In this document: positions 46,641-56,174 of the stretch, piece after piece | How the letters are laid out: each line of letters begins with the position of its first letter | Position numbering within the stretch: the first letter of the stretch is position 1 | Origin: Ferriphaselus amnicola | GTDB lineage: Bacteria > Pseudomonadota > Gammaproteobacteria > Burkholderiales > Gallionellaceae | Direction: 5' to 3' | Length of the DNA: 64,000 nucleotides | Assembly (NCBI RefSeq): GCF_000974685.2 | Contig: NZ_AP018738.1 | Span: 372,001 to 436,000, forward strand | Position numbers and translations under genes: made by a program | Notes under the pieces: model-generated | Told to the model about the DNA's origin: nothing | Database searches by the model: none | What the model saw: the letters and a program-made list of their open reading frames with translations, nothing else

Positions 46641-47140
46641 CGCCGTTCAAGCTCCGCATGCGCGCGGCGTCGCTATTGCGACGCATCTTCTCTATCCGTT
46701 TCCTGAAATTCGGCACTGTCGGCGTCTCCGGCATCGTGGTCAATCAGGGCGTGCTGTATGTTATGCAGGAGCATGTTTTCCATGTGGCGAACGTGGTAGG
46801 GCAGGTGGACTGGCTGCTGCTCAATGCCTCGCTGTCGGTGGCGATCTTCCTAGCGACGCTGAACAACTTCTTCTGGAACCGCCTATGGACTTGGAAGGAT
46901 CGCGTGCAGCATCAGCACCGTCCGTGGATCGTGCAGTTCGGGCAATACACCTTGGCCTGCGGCGTGAGCATCGCCTTGCAGTTCATGTTCACCAACCTGC
47001 TGGCACCGCATGTGTATTACTTGATCGCCAACTTCATCGCCATCGGCGTCACCAGCGTGCTGAACTTCCTGCTCAACGATATCTGGACCTTCGGCCGCGT
47101 CAAGCTGTTGGGGAAAGCTGCCGTGCGGCAGCCGAAATAG
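46637..47140 (+). CDS. GtrA family membrane protein
   Basis: The 167-residue protein has four predicted membrane helices and the family pattern FLKFGTVGVSGIVVNQGVLYVM, then NFFWNRLWTW and VLNFLLNDIWTF. GtrA-like proteins are thought to flip undecaprenyl-phosphate-linked sugars across the inner membrane for later transfer. ATG 46637 overlaps the GT9 stop. It directly precedes a GT39/ArnT-like enzyme, which would use such a lipid-linked sugar on the periplasmic side. Confidence 0.88.
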   Translation: MTPFKLRMRAASLLRRIFSIRFLKFGTVGVSGIVVNQGVLYVMQEHVFHVANVVGQVDWLLLNASLSVAIFLATLNNFFWNRLWTWKDRVQHQHRPWIVQFGQYTLACGVSIALQFMFTNLLAPHVYYLIANFIAIGVTSVLNFLLNDIWTFGRVKLLGKAAVRQPK

Positions 47141-47148
47141 CCCTGGCG

Positions 47149-48864
47149 ATGAGCACGCGGCGTTTGCTCTGGTATCTGTTCGCCACTGTGCTGGCGGTGG
47201 TTACTTACTTCTATGGTTTGGACAGTCCGCACATCCCCAAGAATGGCGATGAACTGGTCTATGCCCACATCACGCGGCTGACGGCGGCCAGCGGTCATTG
47301 GCTGCCGTTGCAATCCGAGCTCGACCATATGCGCAACACCAAGCCACCGCTGCTGTTCTGGCAGGGTATCGCCTCCACCCAAGGCGGGGCGGAGTGGAGC
47401 TTATGGAAGCTACGCTATCCCAGCGTGATCTACACACTGCTGACCGCATTGCTGACGTTCCTGTTGGCAAAACGTCTGGCGCAGCAACGCACGGCACGAA
47501 GCGAAGCCTCGCCGACTGAGACCGGTTTCATCGCTGCGCTGACTTTCCTCGCATTCTTCAGCACCTACCGCTTTGGCCGCCCGTTTCTGGTCAATCCACC
47601 GGAAGTGTTCTGGTTCTTCTTGCCGTTCTTCAGTTTGCTGTATTGGCGACCAGCCAGCTTTGACTCACGTCTCGTCGTCCCCTTGCTATTGGGTGTCCAG
47701 ATCGGCATCGGCTTGCTGTACAAATCGTTCGCGCTGGTCGCACCGATTGGTCTGGCCTTGAGTTGGTGGTATCTGCATGGGCGCGACTATCGGCTGATGC
47801 ACTTCTTGCGGGCGGATGCGAGCAAGATCATGTTGGCGCTGGTGGTGTCGCTGGCACTGTTCAGCCTGTGGCTCGTGCTCGATCCCGACCCGCAGGCCAT
47901 CTGGCAGGAGTTCGTGGTCGGCGAGAACGCGGGCAAGTTCGATCCGCATGGTCGCGGTTATCTTGCCAGCCTGTTATGGGGCGGAAGCAGCGTGTGGGCG
48001 CTGCTGGTCGGTTATCCCATGAACGCTGGACTGCTGGCCTTCCCGGTGGCGGCGGTGTTTTTCGTAGCTTGGTCGCAACGCGGGCGCTTGGGCGTTGCCG
48101 AAACGATGTTGTGGATATGGATGTTCGCGCTGTTCATCGTGTTCTGCGCGCCCAGCCAGCGGTCAGCGCGATACTTGTTGGAAGCGATGCCGGGGCTGGC
48201 GGTGATCTGCGCGCTGCACTGGCAGCGTATCCATCGCGGTTTCTTCGTCGCCAGCTTGGTGTTCTCTGCTGCCGTGCTAGGTTTGCTGGCTGTATTGTCC
48301 ATGCGTCTTCAGCACGAAGTCGGCGGTCTGTATCCAGTGAGTTTTTGGTGGTTGCTGACGATGACGTTTGCGCTGCTGTTGTTCGGCGTGTTTTCTGCTC
48401 GCTACACCCGTGCGGTGGTGAACGTCGTTGTGATGTTGACGATGCTGAGTCTGGCGGCTTTCCTGAATCCGTTCGACGGTGCTCGTGGGAATTTCAGTGT
48501 CGAATCGCAGCGGCTGGTGCAGGGCCGCGACGTGTGGGTGCCGTGTAACTTCCGCGCGGTCGATGAAGGTTACCGCTTCCTGTTGCCGGGAGCCAAGGCG
48601 CACGGCTACGAAGCGCTGCCATCGCTCGGCGTGGCGGAACTGTCGTCGAGCTACGCACTGTTCGCCGTGCAATTGCCGCTCAAGGCCGAATGTCCTGGCT
48701 GTCAGGTATTGGGGCAACGGCTGGAGCTACGCAGTCGGCATAGCTCGGACGAGATCAAGCGCATGTTGAGCGGCGAGGTGTTCCAACTGCTGTTCGTGAA
48801 GGAGTTGTTGTTGGCTGCACCGAACGCCGCGCCTGTGCAACCACTCAAAGAAGGGTGCCGTTGA
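47149..48864 (+). CDS. GT39/ArnT-like polyprenyl-phosphate-sugar glycosyltransferase
   Basis: The 571-residue polytopic protein starts MSTRRLLWYLFATVLAVVTY and has IPKNGDELVYAHITRL in the first periplasmic loop, where ArnT/PMT enzymes keep acidic catalytic residues. KPPLLFWQGIAS follows. Many hydrophobic helices continue, and the C-terminal part is periplasmic-like. It likely transfers a sugar from undecaprenyl phosphate to lipid A, protein or a glycan. The acceptor is unknown. It lies 8 bp after gtrA; the earlier frame to 46885 lies inside gtrA. Confidence 0.87.
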   Translation: MSTRRLLWYLFATVLAVVTYFYGLDSPHIPKNGDELVYAHITRLTAASGHWLPLQSELDHMRNTKPPLLFWQGIASTQGGAEWSLWKLRYPSVIYTLLTALLTFLLAKRLAQQRTARSEASPTETGFIAALTFLAFFSTYRFGRPFLVNPPEVFWFFLPFFSLLYWRPASFDSRLVVPLLLGVQIGIGLLYKSFALVAPIGLALSWWYLHGRDYRLMHFLRADASKIMLALVVSLALFSLWLVLDPDPQAIWQEFVVGENAGKFDPHGRGYLASLLWGGSSVWALLVGYPMNAGLLAFPVAAVFFVAWSQRGRLGVAETMLWIWMFALFIVFCAPSQRSARYLLEAMPGLAVICALHWQRIHRGFFVASLVFSAAVLGLLAVLSMRLQHEVGGLYPVSFWWLLTMTFALLLFGVFSARYTRAVVNVVVMLTMLSLAAFLNPFDGARGNFSVESQRLVQGRDVWVPCNFRAVDEGYRFLLPGAKAHGYEALPSLGVAELSSSYALFAVQLPLKAECPGCQVLGQRLELRSRHSSDEIKRMLSGEVFQLLFVKELLLAAPNAAPVQPLKEGCR

Positions 48865-50150
48865 TGAGCTCTAGGATGGCGCTGCTGGCCTTGCTTGCGG
48901 TCGCATTCGGCGCGGGTTTTCTCAAGGCGGGCAGTTTTTCTAGCGCATCGGCGTTCAAAGTATCGCCGACAGTACAGACCGTCTCGTCGTCAGCCTACGC
49001 CGAGAGCCGATTCGCCTCGTCCAAATTGCACACGCAAGTCCACGCCGCCTCAGCCATCGAACTGAAAGATGGCAAGGTGCGAGCGTTCTGGTTCTCTGGC
49101 AGTCGCGAAGGCGCGGCAGATGTGACTATCCACAGCGCCGTATTCGATACGCAGCTTGGCCGTTGGGGCGTGGAGACGGTGGTGGCTAGCCGCGAATCGT
49201 CGCAGCAGGGGCTGCATCGCTATGTGAGCAAAGTCGGCAATCCGGTGCCGGCGCGTACCGCTGATGGGCGGCTGTGGTTGTACTACGTCACCGTGTCGCT
49301 GGGTGGTTGGGCGGGCAGCTCGATCACGGCAATCAGCTCGGACGATGAAGGCATGAGCTGGAGCGCGCCGCGCCGCCTGATCACCTCGCCTTTCGCCAAT
49401 ATCAGCACCTTGGTTAAGAGCGCGCCGTTTATGTACGCCGATGGCACGCTGGGCTTGCCGGTCTATCACGAGCTCTTCAGCAAGTTCGCCGAGATCGTGC
49501 GTTTGGACCGGCGCAGTGTCGTGATCGACAAACAGCGGCTGGCGGCGGGCGGGCAGGGTACCTTGCAGCCGGTAGTGCTGGTGCAGAACGCACAACAGGC
49601 GACAGTGCTGACGCGCTATTCCGGCAGTGAGACGCCGCGCCGCTCCAAGGCCATGAGCACGCAGGATGGCGGTATTCATTGGAGTTCGCCAACCAGCTCA
49701 GCGCTGCCGAATTCCGACGCGGCCTTGAGCGCCGTGGTGCTGGCCGATGGGCGCTGGCTGGCGGTGTTGAACAATCAGGAATCAGGGCGGGACAGCTTGT
49801 CTTTGATGTTGTCGGCAGACCGTGGCGCGAGTTGGCGTGAACTGCACGTGCTTGAGGACCAGCGCGGGCAAGGTGCGACAGATTGCGAACGGCGCATCGA
49901 CTCCGCGCTGACGCAGTCGGATGCGGCGGTGGCGAATGCCGCGCCCACCGTGTTCGCTGAATATCGAGAATCGGCCAAGGTCAAGGTACGGGGCGGCGGT
50001 GCGTGCAATTTTGAATTCTCTTACCCCTACTTAATCCAGACTCAGGGCGGCGATTTCCATCTGCTTTACACTTGGAATCGCGTGCTCATCAAACATCTGC
50101 GCTTCGATCAAGCTTGGATCGCACAACGTCTGAGCGAGGCTAGACCATGA
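48864..50150 (+). CDS. Sialidase-like (BNR/Asp-box) exported beta-propeller protein
   Basis: The 428-residue protein has a hydrophobic N terminus (MALLALLAVAFGAGFL), a signal peptide or anchor, and a six-bladed propeller with three Asp boxes: SSDDEGMSW, STQDGGIHW and SADRGASW. An early Arg (FWFSGSREGAADVTI) and the late Tyr/Arg region resemble sialidase-type folds, but I could not confirm a full Arg triad. It may hydrolyse or bind a surface sugar. The start overlaps the GT39 stop (TGATG), with AGAAGG upstream. Confidence 0.78.
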   Translation: MSSRMALLALLAVAFGAGFLKAGSFSSASAFKVSPTVQTVSSSAYAESRFASSKLHTQVHAASAIELKDGKVRAFWFSGSREGAADVTIHSAVFDTQLGRWGVETVVASRESSQQGLHRYVSKVGNPVPARTADGRLWLYYVTVSLGGWAGSSITAISSDDEGMSWSAPRRLITSPFANISTLVKSAPFMYADGTLGLPVYHELFSKFAEIVRLDRRSVVIDKQRLAAGGQGTLQPVVLVQNAQQATVLTRYSGSETPRRSKAMSTQDGGIHWSSPTSSALPNSDAALSAVVLADGRWLAVLNNQESGRDSLSLMLSADRGASWRELHVLEDQRGQGATDCERRIDSALTQSDAAVANAAPTVFAEYRESAKVKVRGGGACNFEFSYPYLIQTQGGDFHLLYTWNRVLIKHLRFDQAWIAQRLSEARP

Positions 50151-50719
50151 TCGCATACACCGACATCACCGGACTGGCGGGCGTGGCCTTCGCACTCGGC
50201 GTGATGCTCAGTGGTCTGCCCGTGGTTGCGCGGCTCGCGGTGGCGAGATTTTGGCTGGTCGCGGCTATCATGGCGCTGGCCTTGATGCCGATCTCTGGTT
50301 TATCCATCGCAGGGTATGTGCGCGGCGTGTCGGGCGACTTGAGTGTCACGTCCTTGCTGTTGCTCGGTATGGTGCTGCGCAGGAAAAAAGTCGAATCGCA
50401 GCAGCAGGGTGTGTTGTTGATGGTGCTTGTGGCGGCGGTGGCTCTTTATCCTTTCGCGCTTGGAATCGGTAGCTTCGATCCGTATCGACTAGGTTATGGC
50501 GACCATTACTTTTTGATTGGCATGCTGTTGCTCACCTTGCTGAGTTGGATACGTCACTACACGTTGCTGGTGTTGGTGATCGCACTGGCCGTATTGGCTT
50601 GGGCGGTCGGCGGCTACGAATCCGCTAATCTTTGGGACTATCTGCTCGATCCTTGGGTTTCCATCTATGCCATGTTGCAGCTGATCATTAGGCGGGGGCG
50701 GCCGCTGCAACGCAGGTGA
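50147..50719 (+). CDS. Small polytopic membrane protein, unknown function
   Basis: The 190-residue protein has about five hydrophobic helices separated by short loops (FALGVMLSGLP, AAIMALALMPISGL, VLLMVLVAAVALYPFALGIGSF, YFLIGMLLLTLLSW, LLVLVIALAVLAWAVGG) and a basic C terminus. I recognise no family. It overlaps the sialidase-like gene by 4 bp and is the last gene of the glycan operon. A role with the exported propeller or in glycan export is a guess from position. Confidence 0.65.
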   Translation: MIAYTDITGLAGVAFALGVMLSGLPVVARLAVARFWLVAAIMALALMPISGLSIAGYVRGVSGDLSVTSLLLLGMVLRRKKVESQQQGVLLMVLVAAVALYPFALGIGSFDPYRLGYGDHYFLIGMLLLTLLSWIRHYTLLVLVIALAVLAWAVGGYESANLWDYLLDPWVSIYAMLQLIIRRGRPLQRR

Positions 50720-50734
50720 AGCGGCGTTGCAGCG
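50703..50734 (+). repeat. Perfect 11-bp inverted repeat around the membrane-protein stop codon
   Basis: CGCTGCAACGC (50703-50713) and GCGTTGCAGCG (50724-50734) form a perfect stem with a 10-base loop that contains the TGA stop. No T-run follows, so it is not a standard terminator. It marks the boundary between the glycan operon and lapA. Confidence 0.55.
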
Positions 50735-50802
50735 TAAGGTAATTGAGGCGATTCAGCGGCTTTCGTGCTATCTTTGCTGTCGGTTTTTGGAGCGGGTGAA
50801 TC

Positions 50803-51099
50803 ATGCGATTTCTGCTGTGGCCGCTACGGGCGGCGATCTTTCTGCTGGTGCTGGGATTCGCAGTCAAGAACGACCAAGCCGTGGTCTTGCGGTATTTCAT
50901 GGGTTACGAATGGAGCGCCTCGCTGGTGGTGGCGCTACTGGTGTTCTTCGTTGCCGGTGTGATTGTGGGCATGCTGGCGCTGTTGGGTAAATTGTTGCGG
51001 CAGCGACGTGAGATATTGCGGCTGGAGCGCGAGCTGCGCCTGAAAAATACTCTGGCGGACGTGGAGCAGATGCAACGATCGCACGTTCAGCCTTCTTGA
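50803..51099 (+). CDS. lapA: LapA (YciS) family inner-membrane protein
   Basis: The 98-residue protein has two membrane helices (LWPLRAAIFLLVLGFAV and ASLVVALLVFFVAGVIVGML) and a coiled, basic cytoplasmic tail (RQRREILRLERELRLKN), the LapA/DUF1049 pattern. LapA helps LapB and FtsH regulate LpxC and so the rate of LPS synthesis. It is 7 bp before lapB. Confidence 0.92.
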   Translation: MRFLLWPLRAAIFLLVLGFAVKNDQAVVLRYFMGYEWSASLVVALLVFFVAGVIVGMLALLGKLLRQRREILRLERELRLKNTLADVEQMQRSHVQPS

Positions 51100-51106
51100 A
51101 TGAATT

Positions 51107-52282
51107 ATGGAATTTGAACTTTGGATGCTGTTGATCTTCCCCCTGTTCTTCGGCATGGGGTGGTTGGCGGCACGTATCGACATCAAGCAACTGGTAGATG
51201 AATCCAGTGCCTTGCCGCGCTCGTATTTCGAGGGCTTGAACTTCCTGCTCAACGAGCAGCAGGACAAGGCCATCGATGCCTTCATCGAAGTGGTCAAGGT
51301 CGATCCGCAGACCATCGAGTTGCACTTCGCACTAGGCAGCTTGTTCCGTCGTCGTGGCGAAGTGGATCGCGCCTTGCGCATGCACCTGAATCTTGTCGAG
51401 CGCGCCGATCTGGACAAGGACAAGAAACAGCAGGCACTGTTCGAGCTGGCACAGGACTACCTCCGCGCTGGGATTTTGGACCGCGCCGAAAAGACCTTCC
51501 AAGACTTGCATGACTCGCCTTATGCCAAACAGGCGCTAGATTTCCTGCTGGAAATCTACCAGAAGGAAAAAGATTGGCAGAAAGCCATCGTGGTCACGCA
51601 ACGTATGGGGTTGCTCACGGGGCAGCAGCAAGGGCGCGAAGCTGCGGCTTTCTATTGCGAACTGGCGGCAGAGGCCGTGGCTCAGCAGCAGACTGAGCTT
51701 GCTCGTCAGCATCTGGAAAAAGCCTTGGTCACATGGCCGTTAGCGGTGCATGCCTCTCTGATGTTGGGCGACCTTGAGTTGTCCTGCGCTCGCACGGAGC
51801 AAGCCATTGACGCTTGGCAGCGCATCGAGCAACAGGATGCGCAGTACCTTCCGCTGGTGGCTGAACGCTTGCTCAACGCGTATCGCGCGGTCGGGCGTGA
51901 AGACGAAGTGCTAGCCTTGTTGCAGCGCTACCAGCAAAGTTACCCCTCACTCGATCTGATGAATGTATTGTTCGATGCCACGCTCAAGCGTCAGGGATTA
52001 GAAGCGGCTTACGCCCTGCTGCGTGAAGAGTTGCATCGCAACCCCAGCTTGCTCGGGTTGGAAAAATTATTGGAAGCGCGTTTGCTGGATGCGCCCGATG
52101 ATCGCCGAGCCGATGTCGAGCTGGTCAAAAACCTAGTGCATCAGCGCACCCGTTCACTGGCCATGTATCGATGCACCCAATGTGGCTTCAAAGCCCGTCA
52201 ATTCTATTGGCATTGCCCAGCCTGTCACGGATGGGACACGTATCCGCCGCGCCGTACCGAAGAAGCAGGATTCCCCTTATGA
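51107..52282 (+). CDS. lapB: LapB (YciM), LPS assembly regulator
   Basis: LapB presents LpxC to the FtsH protease, balancing LPS against phospholipid. The 391-residue protein has an N-terminal membrane helix ([19 protein letters not shown]), about nine TPRs, and a C-terminal rubredoxin-like zinc ribbon [20 protein letters not shown]. Length and order with lapA match the family. It overlaps pyrF by 4 bp. Confidence 0.96.
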   Translation: MEFELWMLLIFPLFFGMGWLAARIDIKQLVDESSALPRSYFEGLNFLLNEQQDKAIDAFIEVVKVDPQTIELHFALGSLFRRRGEVDRALRMHLNLVERADLDKDKKQQALFELAQDYLRAGILDRAEKTFQDLHDSPYAKQALDFLLEIYQKEKDWQKAIVVTQRMGLLTGQQQGREAAAFYCELAAEAVAQQQTELARQHLEKALVTWPLAVHASLMLGDLELSCARTEQAIDAWQRIEQQDAQYLPLVAERLLNAYRAVGREDEVLALLQRYQQSYPSLDLMNVLFDATLKRQGLEAAYALLREELHRNPSLLGLEKLLEARLLDAPDDRRADVELVKNLVHQRTRSLAMYRCTQCGFKARQFYWHCPACHGWDTYPPRRTEEAGFPL

Positions 52283-52980
52283 ACGACCCCAAGATCATCG
52301 TCGCCCTTGATTACCCCGCCGCCGCGCCCGCACTGGAATTGGTCGCGCGCCTCGAACCTGCGCTGTGCCGCTTGAAGGTCGGCAAAGAACTGTTCACCAG
52401 CGCTGGGCCGCAACTCGTGGAAACCTTGCAACAGCGCGGTTTCGACGTATTTCTCGATCTCAAATTCCACGACATCCCCAACACCACGGCGCACGCCTGC
52501 AAAGCGGCGGCGAGCTTGGGCGTGTGGATGGTCAACGTCCACGCCTTGGGCGGACGCAAGATGATGGAGACTGCGCGTGAGGCACTGGAACATGTCGCCC
52601 ATCGCCCCAAATTGATTGCCGTTACTGTGCTCACCAGCATGGGGCAGGACGACTTGAACGGCATCGGCCTCAGCGCCACCCCCGCCGAGATGGTGCAGCG
52701 CTTAGCCGCACTGGCGGCAGATAGCGGACTAGACGGTGTGGTCTGTTCCGCGCAGGAAGCCGCGCTATTGCGCCAGCAGCGCGGTAAAGATTTCTGTCTC
52801 GTCACCCCCGGCATCCGTCCGGCAGACGCCGCCGCCAACGACCAGACTCGCATCATGACCCCGCGCGCCGCACTGGCAGCGGGTTCCAGCTATCTGGTCA
52901 TCGGGCGTCCGATCACCCAAGCGGCAGATCCACTGGCCGCGCTGCAAATCATTTCCAGAGATATCGAGGGGCTGGCATGA
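52279..52980 (+). CDS. pyrF: PyrF, orotidine 5'-phosphate decarboxylase
   Basis: PyrF decarboxylates OMP to UMP. The 233-residue barrel starts [12 protein letters not shown] and has the catalytic [10 protein letters not shown] block and the phosphate-binding [10 protein letters not shown] and [12 protein letters not shown] longer frame into lapB is not used, since ATG 52279 overlaps the lapB stop. It also overlaps hldA by 4 bp. Confidence 0.97.
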   Translation: MNDPKIIVALDYPAAAPALELVARLEPALCRLKVGKELFTSAGPQLVETLQQRGFDVFLDLKFHDIPNTTAHACKAAASLGVWMVNVHALGGRKMMETAREALEHVAHRPKLIAVTVLTSMGQDDLNGIGLSATPAEMVQRLAALAADSGLDGVVCSAQEAALLRQQRGKDFCLVTPGIRPADAAANDQTRIMTPRAALAAGSSYLVIGRPITQAADPLAALQIISRDIEGLA

Positions 52981-53906
52981 AGCTGCCATCATTCAAGAAC
53001 GCCCGTGTGCTGGTCGTGGGCGATGTGATGCTGGACCGTTACTGGTTCGGCGATGTCGAACGCATCTCGCCGGAAGCACCGGTGCCGGTGTTGAAGGTAT
53101 CGCGCGTCGAGGAGCGTCCCGGCGGTGCGGCTAACGTGGCACGAAACATCGCGGCCTTGGGCGCGCAAGCGACGCTGCTATCGGTGGTGGGCGACGATGA
53201 GGCGGGACGCTGTCTGGAGAAATTGCTGGTGGAGCAGGGCTGCGTGAATGCGCTGTTGCACCGCGACGCGGGTATCTCCACCACGGTCAAGTTGCGTGCG
53301 GTGGCGCGGCAGCAGCAGTTGTTGCGTATCGACTTCGAGACGGCCCCTAGCCATGAGGTGTTGAACGCCAAGCTGGTGGAATATCGGGCACGGCTGGTCG
53401 ATGCCGACGTGGTGCTGTTGTCGGATTACGGCAAGGGCGGGCTGGCCCATATCGCCGAGATGATCCGGCTGGCGCGTGCGGCGGGCAAGCCGGTGTTGGT
53501 CGATCCCAAGGGCGACGACTATGCGCGCTATCACGGCGCGACCTTGCTCACGCCGAATCGTAGCGAGTTCCGCGAGGTAGCAGGCGGCTGGAAGAGCAAC
53601 GACGAGCTGACGGCCAAGGCGCAAAAACTGCGTGTCGAACTGGGTTTGGAGGCATTGCTGGTGACGCGCAGCGAAGAAGGTATGACGTTGTTCCGCGACG
53701 GCGATGTCTATCACGAGGCGGCGCAGGCGCGCGAAGTGTTCGATGTCAGCGGGGCAGGCGACACGGTGATCGCTACGCTGGCGGTGATGCTGGCCAGCGG
53801 TGCGGATATGGCATCGTCGGTGCACGTGGCGAATTGCGCCGGTGGTATCGTCGTGGGTAAATTGGGTACGGCAGTGGTCAGCCGGGATGAATTGGAAGGA
53901 GTTTGA
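52977..53906 (+). CDS. hldA: HldA (RfaE domain I), heptose-7-phosphate kinase
   Basis: HldA phosphorylates D-glycero-D-manno-heptose 7-phosphate for LPS core heptose. The 309-residue PfkB-family protein has [29 protein letters not shown] and the catalytic DVSGAGDT. It contains only the kinase domain; the adenylyltransferase half of the enteric fused HldE is absent, so a separate hldC gene must be elsewhere. It is coupled to pyrF by ATGA. Confidence 0.94.
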   Translation: MKLPSFKNARVLVVGDVMLDRYWFGDVERISPEAPVPVLKVSRVEERPGGAANVARNIAALGAQATLLSVVGDDEAGRCLEKLLVEQGCVNALLHRDAGISTTVKLRAVARQQQLLRIDFETAPSHEVLNAKLVEYRARLVDADVVLLSDYGKGGLAHIAEMIRLARAAGKPVLVDPKGDDYARYHGATLLTPNRSEFREVAGGWKSNDELTAKAQKLRVELGLEALLVTRSEEGMTLFRDGDVYHEAAQAREVFDVSGAGDTVIATLAVMLASGADMASSVHVANCAGGIVVGKLGTAVVSRDELEGV

Positions 53907-53908
53907 GC

Positions 53909-54907
53909 ATGTATCACATCGTTACCGGCGCAGCCGGATTCATTGGTTCCAACCTGGTCAAGGCGCTGAACGAGCGCGGCGTCACTGACATCATCGCGGT
54001 GGACAATCTGAAGAAGGCGGACAAGTTTCGCAATCTGGTGGATTGTGAGATCGCCGACTTCCTCGATAAGGAAGAGTTTATGGCCAAGCTGGAGACCGGC
54101 TATTTCGATGGCGTGGTGGATGCCGTGCTGCATGAGGGCGCGTGCTCGGACACCATGGAAACCGATGGTCGCTACATGATGCACAACAACTACCAGTATT
54201 CGCTGGAGCTGTTGAACCATTGCCAGAACGAGGACATTCCCTTCCTGTACGCCTCGTCTGCGTCGGTCTATGGCATGGGGCCGAACTTCACCGAATCACG
54301 CGAGTTCGAGTCGCCGCTGAACGTGTATGCCTATTCCAAGTTTCTGTTCGATCAGGTGGTGCGCCGCCGCTGGGACAAGCGCAGCGCGCAAGTCGTCGGT
54401 CTGCGCTACTTCAATGTCTATGGCCCACGCGAACAGCATAAGGGGCGCATGGCTTCGGTGGCGTTCCATTTCTTCAACCAGTATCGCGCTGACGGTTACG
54501 TGAAGCTGTTCGAGGGTTGCGAAGGCTACGCCAACGGCGGCCAGTTGCGCGACTTCGTATCGGTGGAAGATGTGGTCAACGTGAACATGTTCTTTTTGGA
54601 GAATCCAGATAAATCCGGCATCTTTAACTTGGGCACAGGGCGCGCGCAGAGTTTCAATGATGTGGCGGTGGCGACACTCAATGCCCTGAGAACCTCCGAG
54701 GGCGAAGCACCGCTGACGCTAGAAGAAATGCACAGCCGCGAACTGATCCGCTACATCCCGTTCCCCGATGCGCTCAAGGGCAAGTATCAGAGCTACACCC
54801 AAGCCGATATGGCGGCGCTGCGCAAGATCGGCTATGCCGACGAGTTCCTGAATGTTGACCAGGGCGTGTCGCGTTATGTGGCACATATGCTGAAATCGGC
54901 AGGCTAA
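53909..54907 (+). CDS. hldD: HldD (RfaD), ADP-heptose 6-epimerase
   Basis: HldD converts ADP-D-glycero- to ADP-L-glycero-D-manno-heptose. The 332-residue extended SDR enzyme has the NADP-binding [30 protein letters not shown] and the catalytic [13 protein letters not shown] 53909 has AGGAG eight bases upstream; a TTG two codons earlier is less likely. It follows hldA, giving heptose supply in one transcript. Confidence 0.96.
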   Translation: MYHIVTGAAGFIGSNLVKALNERGVTDIIAVDNLKKADKFRNLVDCEIADFLDKEEFMAKLETGYFDGVVDAVLHEGACSDTMETDGRYMMHNNYQYSLELLNHCQNEDIPFLYASSASVYGMGPNFTESREFESPLNVYAYSKFLFDQVVRRRWDKRSAQVVGLRYFNVYGPREQHKGRMASVAFHFFNQYRADGYVKLFEGCEGYANGGQLRDFVSVEDVVNVNMFFLENPDKSGIFNLGTGRAQSFNDVAVATLNALRTSEGEAPLTLEEMHSRELIRYIPFPDALKGKYQSYTQADMAALRKIGYADEFLNVDQGVSRYVAHMLKSAG

Positions 54908-54924
54908 GCGACGGCACACCGAGG

Positions 54925-54953
54925 TTGCCGCAGCTGGCGCAAGACCGCATAAT
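54925..54953 (+). promoter_or_regulatory. Sigma70 promoter for the FIST-GGDEF/EAL operon
   Basis: TTGCCG (54925-54930), 17 bases, then CATAAT (54948-54953), in the 80-bp gap after hldD. The predicted start near 54960 leaves a short leader with GGGAGAG before ATG 54988. Confidence 0.6.
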
Positions 54954-54987
54954 GAGCAGGGCTTAGAAATTGACGGGAGAGATTTCG

Positions 54988-56142
54988 ATGGTGCAGCCGT
55001 ACATGCGCTACTTTGCGACGATAGATGTGGTCGAGTTGGCACACACACTCGACGAGTGGCAGTCAGCTAATCCCTCGGTGGGCATCCTTGCCTTGTTTCC
55101 CGAAGCCTGTCGGGAATCGGTGTCGGTTCTGCAATCCCTATGTCGTCAGCGCAAGATTCCGCTGGCGGGGGGCATCTTCCCAGAGTTGATCGCGGACAAT
55201 GGCTTCACTCGTGAGGGTGTCTGGCTACTACGCTTCGATGAGATGCCTTACGTAGCGCTATATGAAGATCTTGAAGCTGGGCGTGCCGGTGCGATACGGG
55301 CTTCAGTGGAGATCGTTGCTGGGCTGCGTCCCCAGTTGAGCGACAGCTCAAAATCCGCCACCCTGTTCATGCTGTTCGATGCGCTAGTCCCCAACATCGC
55401 TACGATGCTCGATGAGATCTATCTACAGTTGGCTAACCGCGTGCATTACGCTGGAGCCAATGCGGGTAGCGAGACCTTTCAGCCTATGCCCTGCTTGTTC
55501 AATAACGAGCGGCTGATTCAGAACGGCGTGCTGGTGATGTTGCTTACCCCTCATCACGGCGCTATCCTCGAACATGGCTATTGTGTGCCACCCAAGAACA
55601 TCACGGCCACCACCACGGATGGCAACCGCATTCTACAGATCGATTGGCGACCCGCATTCGAGGTCTATCAGGAGTTGGTGCGGGCGCAGTTCGGGGTCGA
55701 GATCACTCGCGAGAACTTCTACCAGTACGGTGTACATTTTCCCTTCGGTATCATTCGCGCTAACCACAATGTAGTGGTGCGCATCCCGGTCGCGCTGGGC
55801 GATGACGGCTCGCTGTTCTGCGTGGGCGAAGTTCCGGCGCACGCGGTGCTGGCGCTGCTGGAAGCGCCGAAAGTCGATTCCGTGCAGACACTCGAAGCAT
55901 TAACCAAAGGTCTGGCCGATTTGAACGACGGCTCCATTGATGAGGACGTGATGCTGTTCTACTGTGCCGGACGTCGGTTGCACATGGGAGTCGAGGCCGC
56001 CACGACCGAAGTGGAAGAGTTCGCCCGCCGCACGGGGGCGGCGCAAGTGGCTGGAGCCTTGTCGCTGGGTGAGATTGGTGGCTCCACGCTATGGGGCTAT
56101 CCGCTGTTCCACAACGCGACGCTGGTCGCTGCGCTGTGGTGA
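54988..56142 (+). CDS. FIST domain sensory protein
   Basis: The 384-residue soluble protein matches the two-part FIST N / FIST C architecture: VGILALFPEACRESV and LFMLFDALVPNIATMLDEIY in the first part, DWRPAFEVYQELV and VMLFYCAGRRLHMG in the second, ending GSTLWGYPLFHNATLVAALW. FIST domains are proposed to sense small ligands and often sit beside GGDEF, EAL or kinase genes. ATG 54988 with GGGAGAG is preferred over an upstream TTG. It is the first of three co-directional signalling genes. Confidence 0.88.
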   Translation: MVQPYMRYFATIDVVELAHTLDEWQSANPSVGILALFPEACRESVSVLQSLCRQRKIPLAGGIFPELIADNGFTREGVWLLRFDEMPYVALYEDLEAGRAGAIRASVEIVAGLRPQLSDSSKSATLFMLFDALVPNIATMLDEIYLQLANRVHYAGANAGSETFQPMPCLFNNERLIQNGVLVMLLTPHHGAILEHGYCVPPKNITATTTDGNRILQIDWRPAFEVYQELVRAQFGVEITRENFYQYGVHFPFGIIRANHNVVVRIPVALGDDGSLFCVGEVPAHAVLALLEAPKVDSVQTLEALTKGLADLNDGSIDEDVMLFYCAGRRLHMGVEAATTEVEEFARRTGAAQVAGALSLGEIGGSTLWGYPLFHNATLVAALW

Positions 56143-56174
56143 TGTTGCCAACGCCACGGTTCATCACTCACTAG

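Noticed and set aside
47763-48548. Plus-strand open frame of 261 codons inside the GT39 gene
   Set aside because: Out-of-frame shadow rich in Arg, Cys and Gly; the GT39 frame has clear membrane helices.
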